Translations under genes and position numbers: made by a program
Part shown: piece by piece, positions 7,932-15,850 of the stretch
Layout of the letters: each line of letters opens with the position of its first letter
How positions within the stretch are numbered: the stretch's first letter is position 1
NCBI GenBank assembly: GCA_000431835.1
Contig: HF987962.1
Location: 1 to 34,077 of the forward strand
Direction of reading: 5' to 3'
Source: Succinatimonas sp. CAG:777
GTDB lineage: Bacteria > Pseudomonadota > Gammaproteobacteria > Enterobacterales > Succinivibrionaceae
Length of the DNA: 34,077 bases
Notes under the pieces: model-generated
What the model saw: the letters and a program-made list of their open reading frames with translations, nothing else
Databases searched by the model: none
Told to the model about the DNA's origin: nothing

Positions 7932-9110
7932 ATGCAAAATTACAATAATCTTACTAGAACTCAATTACTCTACGGTTCTAATGAAGAAAATGAGGTAGGA
8001 AGACAGATAAAGTACCTAGGTGGCACCAGAGTTCTTCTGCATTACTCAAAGAATATTAATAATCTGAATAATCTTTTAGATAAAATTAAACGATCATTAA
8101 GATTAACCGGTCTTGATTTTGTTGAGTTATCAGAGGATGACGCAAAGACTCCAAAAATTGATACTATTTTTAAAGGTATTAAAATATGCCGAGAGGAGAA
8201 TGTAGATTTTGTTCTCGCTGTAGGTGGCATCAATGAATTTACAATTGCCAAACTTATAGCAGTAGCCTCTCCTTATGATGACAATTTTTACAATATCTTC
8301 AAGAAAGAATATGACATTGAGCAAGCTATTCCGCTTGGAATTGTAAGCACTACCATATGTACTGGTGTGGCAATTTCTGACAGTGCCTCTGTTGCTCACA
8401 GACTTTCAGATGGATCACTAACATTTTATAGCTGTTCTTCAGAGTTTTTATATCCAAAGTTCATTATCTATTCACCTGAATTGTGTCTATATGATGATAT
8501 GTCTTTAGAGAGCAATGTTGTCTCTATCATCTCTTTATTGCTGCACCGTTACTTTGCTAAAAATAAAGTATCTTTACTATCTGATAACATAACAGAAGCA
8601 GCCCTAAAGACAGTTCTTTTAATGTATAACAAGTTAAAAGATAAGCCTGGTGATTTAGAAGGTATCAACAATCTGATGTGGGCTAGTATTACCGCTTATG
8701 TAGTTCCTTTCTACTCATATAGTGATGATGTATCTGTAGATATACTCTCAAGGGCTATTGTGGGGGTTTTTGACTGTTCTAGAGAACAAGCTGAAAGTAT
8801 CATACTTCCTGCCTGGTTTGAGTTTGTACAAAAGAAACATGCCAAGAAGGTAGCTAAATTAGGATCTTGTGTATTAAATGTAGCTTTAGATTACCAGAAT
8901 CTTGAGACAACATCTAAAAATACAGTAAAGCTAATTAAAGAGATGTTTACAAAGTTTGGACTTCCAACCACTTTATCTCAGATCAACGGGGATGCTGCAG
9001 ATATTGAGAGAATTCTTTATAAGGCTGGTTTCCCTGAGATTGGTAACATTGGTAACTATGAAAAGTTAGATAAAACTGACTGTGAGGTCATTTTGTCATT
9101 AGCTCTTTAA
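7932..9110 (+). CDS. Iron-containing alcohol dehydrogenase-fold protein lacking metal ligands (putative pseudoenzyme)
   Basis: This 392-residue protein has the full length and order of a group III alcohol dehydrogenase of the YqhD/BDH type. Landmarks are LLYGS near 12-16, VLAVGG at 94-99, PKFIIYSPELC near 175-185, NLMWAS at 247-252 and ILPAW at 291-295. The functional residues are changed. By eye alignment to YqhD, the ligands Asp194, His198, His267 and His281 correspond to Ser198, Leu202, Asp270 and Arg284. The NAD(P)-binding GGGSxxD is GGINEFT (98-104), and the ATGSE motif is CTGVA. It is therefore unlikely to oxidise alcohols or reduce aldehydes. The frame is uninterrupted, has a good ribosome-binding site (AAAGG) and is transcribed divergently from potG. 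Its actual function is unknown. Confidence 0.82.
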   Translation: MQNYNNLTRTQLLYGSNEENEVGRQIKYLGGTRVLLHYSKNINNLNNLLDKIKRSLRLTGLDFVELSEDDAKTPKIDTIFKGIKICREENVDFVLAVGGINEFTIAKLIAVASPYDDNFYNIFKKEYDIEQAIPLGIVSTTICTGVAISDSASVAHRLSDGSLTFYSCSSEFLYPKFIIYSPELCLYDDMSLESNVVSIISLLLHRYFAKNKVSLLSDNITEAALKTVLLMYNKLKDKPGDLEGINNLMWASITAYVVPFYSYSDDVSVDILSRAIVGVFDCSREQAESIILPAWFEFVQKKHAKKVAKLGSCVLNVALDYQNLETTSKNTVKLIKEMFTKFGLPTTLSQINGDAADIERILYKAGFPEIGNIGNYEKLDKTDCEVILSLAL

Positions 9111-9145
9111 AAGTCTCGTTTAGAATAGATATCAATAGATACAAA

Positions 9146-9167
9146 AAGAGAGCTGTAAAGCTCTCTT
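9146..9167 (-). terminator. Hairpin terminator shared by two convergent genes
   Basis: AAGAGAGCT (9146-9154), loop GTAA, AGCTCTCTT (9159-9167). On the minus strand the stem is followed by TTTTTG, so it best terminates the leftward RocB-like gene ending at 9180. It may also serve the rightward gene ending at 9110. Confidence 0.75.
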
Positions 9168-9179
9168 GAAACAGTAGGA

Positions 9180-10976
9180 TTAAATCTTCTCAACAGACCT
9201 TTCAGAATTTTCTGACTTATCAGTTTCTTTTTCTGCTTCATCGTCTTTGTTATCTGAAGGAGACTCTACCTTATCTTCGTCTTCATTATTCTTTTTAATG
9301 ATCTTGTCAATCTTCAATGCTGACATAGCATCATCTTCAGCTTTCTTTTCAAAGCTAGATGAATCATCAGGACCAATTTCAATCATTAGGTTATGAACAA
9401 AACTCAGCATATCAGTAAAGATGCTCATTTCAACGTGCTCGCAGGCCCTGTACAGTTCACCTCCTTTATAAGTAAAGGTAATGCCAGGAGCATTTAAGTT
9501 ATAGAAAGTAGAAACTGGAATAGGGCATTCATCTTTCATTGCCTTAAGAGCAACATCAATACCAACAGGTCTAATAAAGCAGTTATCGTTAGCAGGACAC
9601 TCATTTTCAATATTGATCTGATGATCATGATCTTTATTAAACTCTTCAACAGCGTGATTGATCTTAATATAGAGCTCTCTGTCTAAAGCAAAGTTTTTAC
9701 GCAGTTGTTGCTGAGGAATAAAGTCATTACCAAAGAAGATCACCACAGATGGTCTTGGTAAATGAGCTAATTCATTCAAACGTTCGATGATGGTCTTAAT
9801 GATGTCATGACTTCCAAGATCTTCATTAGTACACTTCTGAATTAAGCCTTCAATAGCTGACTTTAAGTTTCCTTTGTAATGCAGACTTGCTCTGTAGAAA
9901 AGATCAGAGAAGGATAAAACCTCTGCTTCTCGTGTTGGATTTAATGGCTCGGTGTCATTTATCTTACAGAAGAAGTTCTCTCTGTCTTCCATGAATCCTG
10001 CTGTCTTCTCAATAGCTGTAGCTGCAATCTGTTTTAAGTTCTCAACTAAATCTAAAAGATTTAAGTTAATAAATGGAAAATTGAAACTTAAATGTACCGC
10101 ATCAGGCGTATTTGGAGAGCGGTTATTATATGAATGCAGATAGTTAAAAGTAGGAGCTATTGCTGAATGAGAAATATCTTTGGTGATCTTTGGATTTAAC
10201 TCAATATCTTCAATGATTTTTGAAGCAATTAAAGTAGGAGAGAAACCTTTAAAAGGTAATTCTGTATCTGTACCTTCGCCAAAGATGTAGAAACCAGCTT
10301 CTACCTTACCCATATTGGCAGTGTAAAGGTTAATGGTGTTTTCGGTTACACCAACAGATTCTGGTTTGAAGCTCAAAGCTAAAGATAACTCAATATCATA
10401 ATCGTTAATTAGATTATGAATGTAAGGCAGACATGTTCTAATACCTTCATGTCCATTTAAAGATTCAGAGGTACATACAAATAAAAGGTTAGCAGGCAAT
10501 TCCCACAATCTTTCAGTGTAGTACTTTAATAGAATTAACATACCAGCAATAGGAGCTTTGTTTTCAAAGCTGCCCAAGCCATAGATGTTCTTGTCATTCT
10601 CAAGGTCTTTTAACTGCTTCTCACTTAAAGACAAGTTCTTTAACTTGTTCTTTAAATCATCAGCCTTAAAAGCATATGACTTAATCGTGCCGTATACTTC
10701 ATTTGATGAAGTATCAGTATTACATAAGACCACCAATGTAGGTTTGGTGATTAAGTCACGTCTTACAAAAGCTGTAAAAGAATGGTTCTTCTGATCATCA
10801 TGAGTGATAAAGTTTAGATACTCAGGATGACTCTTAAAATAGGTAAATTCAGAGACAGTGTTGTAGATAGTCTGATTTATAATCTCATCACCAGCGGTTC
10901 TAGTGATGCTAGGAATAGCAATCAACCATTTTAATACGGCTAGGGCTTCTTCACAAAACTCTTTTTCACTTAGCAT
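9180..10976 (-). CDS. RocB-like M20-family protein with altered metal site (putative pseudoenzyme)
   Basis: The 598 residues follow the layout of the RocB/M20 peptidase-like family (arginine utilisation protein RocB). There is an N-terminal IPSITRTAGD motif, an extended FKSHPEYL segment, and the M20 metal-site blocks in order. The expected G-H-x-D-T-V is CNTDTS (85-90), D-M-K is ENK (138-140), and the acidic D-E-E pair is reduced to one Glu in TSES (169-172). The C-terminal DAHK-type His is replaced in YRACEHVEM. Most zinc ligands are thus missing or changed. The last 45 residues or so are a highly charged Glu/Asp/Lys/Ser tail. The ATG at 10976 has AAGGA six bases upstream. It lies 42 bases beyond the mepM stop with no terminator between, so the two are probably cotranscribed. 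Confidence 0.75.
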   Translation of the reverse strand: MLSEKEFCEEALAVLKWLIAIPSITRTAGDEIINQTIYNTVSEFTYFKSHPEYLNFITHDDQKNHSFTAFVRRDLITKPTLVVLCNTDTSSNEVYGTIKSYAFKADDLKNKLKNLSLSEKQLKDLENDKNIYGLGSFENKAPIAGMLILLKYYTERLWELPANLLFVCTSESLNGHEGIRTCLPYIHNLINDYDIELSLALSFKPESVGVTENTINLYTANMGKVEAGFYIFGEGTDTELPFKGFSPTLIASKIIEDIELNPKITKDISHSAIAPTFNYLHSYNNRSPNTPDAVHLSFNFPFINLNLLDLVENLKQIAATAIEKTAGFMEDRENFFCKINDTEPLNPTREAEVLSFSDLFYRASLHYKGNLKSAIEGLIQKCTNEDLGSHDIIKTIIERLNELAHLPRPSVVIFFGNDFIPQQQLRKNFALDRELYIKINHAVEEFNKDHDHQINIENECPANDNCFIRPVGIDVALKAMKDECPIPVSTFYNLNAPGITFTYKGGELYRACEHVEMSIFTDMLSFVHNLMIEIGPDDSSSFEKKAEDDAMSALKIDKIIKKNNEDEDKVESPSDNKDDEAEKETDKSENSERSVEKI

Positions 10977-11018
10977 GATTGATCCTTACTTTTTGGCTTG
11001 TCTTACTTTGTCTTATTT

Positions 11019-12902
11019 TTATTTGTTCTCAGCTAGAGCATTCTTATACAGCTCTGTCTTTAAAATATATACCGTATTTTTAAAAGATTCACGTAATCTC
11101 TGTGCAGTTACAGGACTTCCTGAAGGCAGATCAACTTTTAGAGGATCAACTGCTCTTCCGTTGATGTGAACCTCATAATGCAAGTGTGAACCTGTTGAAT
11201 AGCCTGTATTACCTGATTTAGCAATAACCTGACCGATTCTGACCTGTTGTCCCTTTCTTACATCAAACTTAGACAGGTGCATATAGACAGTGGTATAACC
11301 GCCTTTATGGTTGATAATTACGGTATATCCGCCTCCACGCATATAACCTGCATAAGTTACAGTGCCTTCTGCTGGAGCATATACAGGAGAACCAATAGGT
11401 AATTTAAAGTCCACACCATAATGAGGTCTTCTGCGTTTCTTAATAGGGTGATAACGGTTTAAGTTAAATGGAGAATTAACCTTTACCTGTCCCATAAATG
11501 GGAAACGTCTGAAGGTACCAGTTGATGGATGATAACCATTCTCTTCATAGAAGATATGGTTCTGTGGATGACGGTAGAGGTTAATTTGGCCATATCTGGC
11601 TGAATCAACTGAAATAGCAGTCATGCTTGAACCTGAACCTACACCATTGAATAATACTCTAAAGTTGTCTCCAGGACCTACACGTTTAAAGTTAATCTTG
11701 CCTGAGTATTGATTTTTAATACTTACAATCTCAGAACGGGTTAAGCCCAGTCTCTTAGCTGCTTTATCAAAGTTCTCACCAGCTCTGATTGAACCTATTA
11801 GCAGACGAGGTCTGTTTGCAAGGGTAACCTTTTGCTCTTTTTCTTCAGCTAAAGCTTCTTTCTTATCTAAAGCAGCTGCCATAGCATCAAGCTTTGCCTT
11901 TTCTTTCTCAGCTTTTTCTTTAGCTAACAAAAGTTCTTTTTCTTTAGCTTCTTTTTCTTTTTGTGCCTCTACGTAACCTGGCATCTTGGTAGCTTGCTCC
12001 ATCTTTGATTTTTTATTATTTTCAAATTGAGCAAATCTGTCTTCTTTAGACATGGCAAAACTGCCATCATCTAGATCACGAGAGAATCTTAGCTGTTTCT
12101 TTCCTGCTAAAGGAATGGCAATTTCCTGTAAGACGTTCTTGTTATTAACTAAGAACTGAATCTTATCTCCTACAGCTAAGTTCAGATTATCATCGCCAGA
12201 TGCTGCCTTTATCTTCTTTAAATCTTTCACATCAAGATTTAAGTAAGTGAAAATCTTAAAGAGAGAATCACCTTTCTTAACGGTCTGTTCATACCACTTA
12301 CCGTCATATTTGAACTCTTTCTTAACAGCGGTATTCTTAAGAGCAGTTACAGCATCTGATTCTTTTTTACTTTCAGCCTTGCGCTCATCAGTTATGTTTT
12401 TAGGCTCCATGATGTTGGCAATGAACTTTTCAGAGTTTTCAACTTCTTTCTTTAACTTATCGTCAGTAGTTGAGAACTTCTGACGCTCAATATCCTGATC
12501 TGTACCAGCTGATTGAGTTGTATATGAATCATCCTTTGAATCATTAGCAAGCAGAGCTTCAGGAATAACTTCATCATCGTAGTTTTCTTCAGAACCTGCT
12601 GTTGATGAGATCTCAAGATTCTTTTCTGCAACCGATTCATCATTTCTAAGATAAGCTTGTTCGTATCTTCTGTTCTGTTCCTGACGACCGGCACTTAATG
12701 CTGAGAATGGGGAATAATTTTCAGGAATTAACTGTCCAAATGGGAGTGCTAAAAGGACAGAGATGATTCCAACAGAAAAAATTGCAAAGACATGTTTGCT
12801 AGGTAAAGCAATAGCGCCCGTCTCTCTTTCAACGGCCACATAATCTTCTTTTTCAGTTCTGTTAGTAATCTTAACGTTAATCATAGTTCTCAATAATAGC
12901 AT
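11019..12902 (-). CDS. mepM: M23-family murein DD-endopeptidase, MepM (YebA)-like
   Basis: It probably cleaves D-Ala-meso-DAP crosslinks during cell-wall growth and is anchored in the inner membrane facing the periplasm. An N-terminal cytoplasmic lead is followed by one membrane segment (about 36-58), then a long acidic spacer. A LysM/OapA-like domain follows (QTVKKGDSLFKIFTYLNL), then a Lys/Glu/Ala-rich coiled-coil segment (about 300-365), which E. coli MepM lacks. The M23 domain is last. The zinc ligands look intact: HYGVD (His about 494, Asp about 498) and HLHYE (about 573-577). At about 627 residues it is much longer than E. coli MepM (440), mostly through the spacer and coiled coil. The start could be ATG 12902 (used) or ATG 12884, which is preceded by GAG. 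It heads an operon with the RocB-like gene. Confidence 0.85.
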   Translation of the reverse strand: MLLLRTMINVKITNRTEKEDYVAVERETGAIALPSKHVFAIFSVGIISVLLALPFGQLIPENYSPFSALSAGRQEQNRRYEQAYLRNDESVAEKNLEISSTAGSEENYDDEVIPEALLANDSKDDSYTTQSAGTDQDIERQKFSTTDDKLKKEVENSEKFIANIMEPKNITDERKAESKKESDAVTALKNTAVKKEFKYDGKWYEQTVKKGDSLFKIFTYLNLDVKDLKKIKAASGDDNLNLAVGDKIQFLVNNKNVLQEIAIPLAGKKQLRFSRDLDDGSFAMSKEDRFAQFENNKKSKMEQATKMPGYVEAQKEKEAKEKELLLAKEKAEKEKAKLDAMAAALDKKEALAEEKEQKVTLANRPRLLIGSIRAGENFDKAAKRLGLTRSEIVSIKNQYSGKINFKRVGPGDNFRVLFNGVGSGSSMTAISVDSARYGQINLYRHPQNHIFYEENGYHPSTGTFRRFPFMGQVKVNSPFNLNRYHPIKKRRRPHYGVDFKLPIGSPVYAPAEGTVTYAGYMRGGGYTVIINHKGGYTTVYMHLSKFDVRKGQQVRIGQVIAKSGNTGYSTGSHLHYEVHINGRAVDPLKVDLPSGSPVTAQRLRESFKNTVYILKTELYKNALAENK

Positions 12903-13157
12903 ATACAAAGCCCCAGTTTTTAGATTTTTAGCTAACTTTTAGAACTTCGTGTCATCTTGTTTAATCTATTGTTAAAGCCATTTCATTGTATTTTCGCATG
13001 ATTAGCTTTTACTTAGTGTATTGATAAAGTGATAGATTTTTGATGCTTGTAACAATTTGCGTTGTCAAGGTTTGCACAAATCACAGTTTGATATTGAGGC
13101 AATAGCGATGAAACTTCATAAATGATTAAATCAAATAAAATTTTTGAGGAAAGTAAA

Positions 13158-14423
13158 ATGGATCAGGCTCTTATAACACTTATTATTCTAGTTATAGTAG
13201 CTCTGTTATTTTTAACAGAAATAATACCTGTTGCTGTCTCTGCTCTAAGCGCGACAGTAGTCTTAGTCTTCTTTGGAATCTTAACACCTCAAGAAGCTTT
13301 TTCTGGTTTTTCAAACAGCAATGTAATCTTGTTCTCTGGCATGTTTGTAGTAGGTGTAGCCATGCTTGAGTCTGGACTTGCCCAGACAATAGGTAACTTT
13401 ATTGTGCGCAAAGTTGGCGGTACGCAGCATGCTTTAATCCCAGCTTTTATGGTTTTAACCATTGTGCTGTCAGCCTTTGCTTCTAATACTGGCACTGTAG
13501 CCTGTCTGTTGCCTGTAATTATTGGTGTATGCCTTTCAGCTAAAATTCCTTCAGCTCCAATTTTAATGTCAGTTGCTGTTGCTGCTAATGTTGGCTGTAA
13601 CTTAACCATGGTAGGTACACCTCCTAATATGTTAGCTGTAGCTGAAGTCTCTAGTGCCGGTTTAGAACCATATGGATTTTTTGAATTTGCTTTAATAGGT
13701 GGTCCTATTGCTTTAGCTACCTCCTTGTTTATGTTCTTTATAGGTCGTCATATCTTGCCAAAAAAGTCAGCAGATACAGGTTTACTTACAAGACAGATTG
13801 GCAATGTTGGTACTAACAGACAGAGAATTTTATCTTTGGTAATACTAATTTATGTAGTTATAGGTTTAATTGTAGGTATACCTGGACTGTCTCCAGCTAT
13901 GGTAAGCTTAACTGCAGCCTTATTTTGTGTGATCACAGGCTGTATTACTGAAAAACAGGCTTATAAAGGTATTGATTGGGTAACTGTGTTCTTATTTGCT
14001 GGTATGTTGCCATTTGCTATTGCCATGCAAAAATCTGGAGCTGGAGAGCTTATAGCTAATTCTGTAGTTTCAATTCTTGGTGATACACCATCTGAGCATG
14101 CTATTGTAGCTGTACTATTCCTTATTGCATGTTTTTTAACACAATTTATGCCAAATACTGCAACAGCTGCTCTTATAATTCCAATTGCTTTGAGTATAGC
14201 CAATAAATTACAGGTATCTCCTTATGGAGTAATTATGTCAGTTACAATCGGAGCTTCATGCTCATTTGCAACTCCAATTGCAACTCCTTGCAATACCATG
14301 ATTTTAGGACCATCCGGTCTTCATTTTAAAGATTACTTAAAAGTTGGTATTCCAATGTGCATAATGAGTTTAATCTTATGCGTATTGTTAATTCCAATTT
14401 TCTGGCCTTTTGTAGAAAACTAG
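13158..14423 (+). CDS. SLC13/DASS-type sodium-coupled anion transporter
   Basis: A 421-residue inner-membrane protein with about eleven hydrophobic segments arranged as two inverted halves. Each half carries the sodium-site motif of the family: SNTGTVACLLPV near 112-123 and PNTATAALIIP near 344-354. GTPPN occurs in the first half, and in the second the cluster CSFATPIATPCN. Relatives carry dicarboxylates, citrate or sulfate, and a dicarboxylate role would suit a succinate-producing anaerobe, but that is an inference. I chose ATG 13158 because GAGGAA sits 7 bases upstream. The in-frame ATG at 13122 has no ribosome-binding site and adds only a hydrophilic dozen residues. It is divergent from mepM and has no visible terminator. 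Confidence 0.82.
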   Translation: MDQALITLIILVIVALLFLTEIIPVAVSALSATVVLVFFGILTPQEAFSGFSNSNVILFSGMFVVGVAMLESGLAQTIGNFIVRKVGGTQHALIPAFMVLTIVLSAFASNTGTVACLLPVIIGVCLSAKIPSAPILMSVAVAANVGCNLTMVGTPPNMLAVAEVSSAGLEPYGFFEFALIGGPIALATSLFMFFIGRHILPKKSADTGLLTRQIGNVGTNRQRILSLVILIYVVIGLIVGIPGLSPAMVSLTAALFCVITGCITEKQAYKGIDWVTVFLFAGMLPFAIAMQKSGAGELIANSVVSILGDTPSEHAIVAVLFLIACFLTQFMPNTATAALIIPIALSIANKLQVSPYGVIMSVTIGASCSFATPIATPCNTMILGPSGLHFKDYLKVGIPMCIMSLILCVLLIPIFWPFVEN

Positions 14424-14522
14424 TTAATCAATCTTTGTTAGCTAGGTATCAAAATGAGTCTACAACACTAATAAGATGTAACAATAACATATTCATAAAA
14501 TAGCAATAATTAAAAATTTTGA

Positions 14523-14552
14523 TATAATTCATTCGCTATTTTGGATGAGGAG
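14523..14552 (+). promoter_or_regulatory. -10 element and ribosome-binding site of the SHMT-fold gene
   Basis: TATAAT at 14523-14528 is a perfect -10. The -35 region 17 bases upstream is poor. GAGGAG at 14547-14552 lies six bases before ATG 14559 and fixes that start over an in-frame TTG at 14541. Confidence 0.5.
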
Positions 14553-14558
14553 TCAATA

Positions 14559-15803
14559 ATGAATTCCATTGAGCTTGTAAAAAATTTTGATAAAGATTTA
14601 TATGCATACTTTGTAAAAGAGATTGAGCGTCAGCACGCAAGTATTTCTTTCATTCCTGATGAGAACAGCACTTCTCCAATTTGTGCAGCAATCATGGGTA
14701 GTGTGCTTGTAAATTCAGCAAGTGCTTTAACTTTAGGTAGAACTGATAACTTAGAGCAACTTACTGTTTCACGCTTATGTGAATTATTTGATGCTCCTTT
14801 TGCAACTGTAAAAACTATTACTATTGAAGCTGCTTCTCGTGTTGTATTTAAAGCATTAACCCAACGTGGTGATGTGGTGATGTCTTTAGACTTACGTAAG
14901 AAAGAGCACTGCAACAGTGAGAATTTAGCTTACAGATTTGTAAACTTCGGTATTGAGCCAGATACCCAAGAATTAAACATGGATGAGATTGAGTCTTTAG
15001 CTAAGAAGAACAAGCCTAAGATGATTATCTTCTCACCAGTTAACTATTCATTACATGTAGACTTTGAGCGTCTGTCAAAGATTGCTAAAGAAAATGGCGC
15101 TCTATTATGGTGTGACTTATCACAGACAGCAGGTTTAACTGCAGCAGGTGTTTTAGATAACCCAATGAAGTATGCTGATGTAGTAACCTTCTCAACTCAC
15201 GGTGCTATGCAGGGGCCTCAAGCTGCAGTAATTTTATGCCGTCAGGAGTTATCTGGTTTAATCAAGCGTTCTGAGAACTTAGCAGGTCATAACGGTTTAT
15301 TATCTCCTCAGTTATCAGCACTAGCAGCTCGCTTACATGAGATGACAACTGAAGGCTTTAAGAACTACTGCAAAGCTGTAGTTTCAAATGCTCAGGCTTT
15401 AGCAGAAGGCTTAGTTGAGGGTGGTATGAAGATCATCTCATCAAAGACTGAGTCTCACTTGGTTATGATTGATGCTAAGAACTGTGCAATTTCAGCTCGT
15501 GGCGCTCAGGAGTTATTAGCAGACTTGGGTATTCATGTAAGAATTGCTCAGGTTTTAACTAACAACCCTAACATCAAGTTTGATGCTGTTCGTTTCTCAT
15601 CATTACCAGCAACGACTCGTGGCATTGAGCAAGAACAGATGAAAGATTTAGGTAAAGCAATCGGTATTTACTTATCAAAACCTGATGATGAGAATGCAAG
15701 AAAGGTAAATAAGATTGTGGTTTCATTAACCTCAACTCTGCCAAATCTTGATCAGAAGTACATGGATCCTGCTGTACGTTCTTTATTTGCTAAAGAATAC
15801 TAA
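14559..15803 (+). CDS. Serine hydroxymethyltransferase-fold protein lacking the PLP lysine (putative pseudoenzyme)
   Basis: The 414 residues align by eye over their whole length with GlyA. Matches include an N-terminal EIERQ...PDEN (for E-RQ...ASEN), NKPKMIIF, GALLWCDLSQTAGLTAAGV (for GAYLFVDMAHVAGLVAAGV), ADVVTFSTHGAMQGP, and an Arg345 equivalent in AVRFSSLPATTRG. The Schiff-base lysine of TTTTHKTLAGPRGG is replaced by Gly215 (STHGAMQGPQAA). The YAEGYPGKRYYGG tyrosine region is replaced by ALTLGRTDNLEQL, and the stacking His of DMAH is Gln. It cannot be a normal serine-glycine enzyme. The frame is intact, has a strong ribosome-binding site and terminator, and its codon use is like neighbouring housekeeping genes, so it is probably expressed. 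Function unknown; folate or PLP binding without catalysis, or partnership with a true GlyA, are possibilities. Confidence 0.82.
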   Translation: MNSIELVKNFDKDLYAYFVKEIERQHASISFIPDENSTSPICAAIMGSVLVNSASALTLGRTDNLEQLTVSRLCELFDAPFATVKTITIEAASRVVFKALTQRGDVVMSLDLRKKEHCNSENLAYRFVNFGIEPDTQELNMDEIESLAKKNKPKMIIFSPVNYSLHVDFERLSKIAKENGALLWCDLSQTAGLTAAGVLDNPMKYADVVTFSTHGAMQGPQAAVILCRQELSGLIKRSENLAGHNGLLSPQLSALAARLHEMTTEGFKNYCKAVVSNAQALAEGLVEGGMKIISSKTESHLVMIDAKNCAISARGAQELLADLGIHVRIAQVLTNNPNIKFDAVRFSSLPATTRGIEQEQMKDLGKAIGIYLSKPDDENARKVNKIVVSLTSTLPNLDQKYMDPAVRSLFAKEY

Positions 15804-15817
15804 TTTTTAATAAGCTT

Positions 15818-15839
15818 GGCGGGCATTGCCCGCCTTTTT
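15818..15839 (+). terminator. Strong rho-independent terminator
   Basis: GGCGGGC (15818-15824), loop ATT, GCCCGCC (15828-15834), then TTTTT. It lies 14 bases beyond the SHMT-fold stop and only 11 bases before the dusA start. Confidence 0.9.
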
Positions 15840-15850
15840 CATTTATAAAT

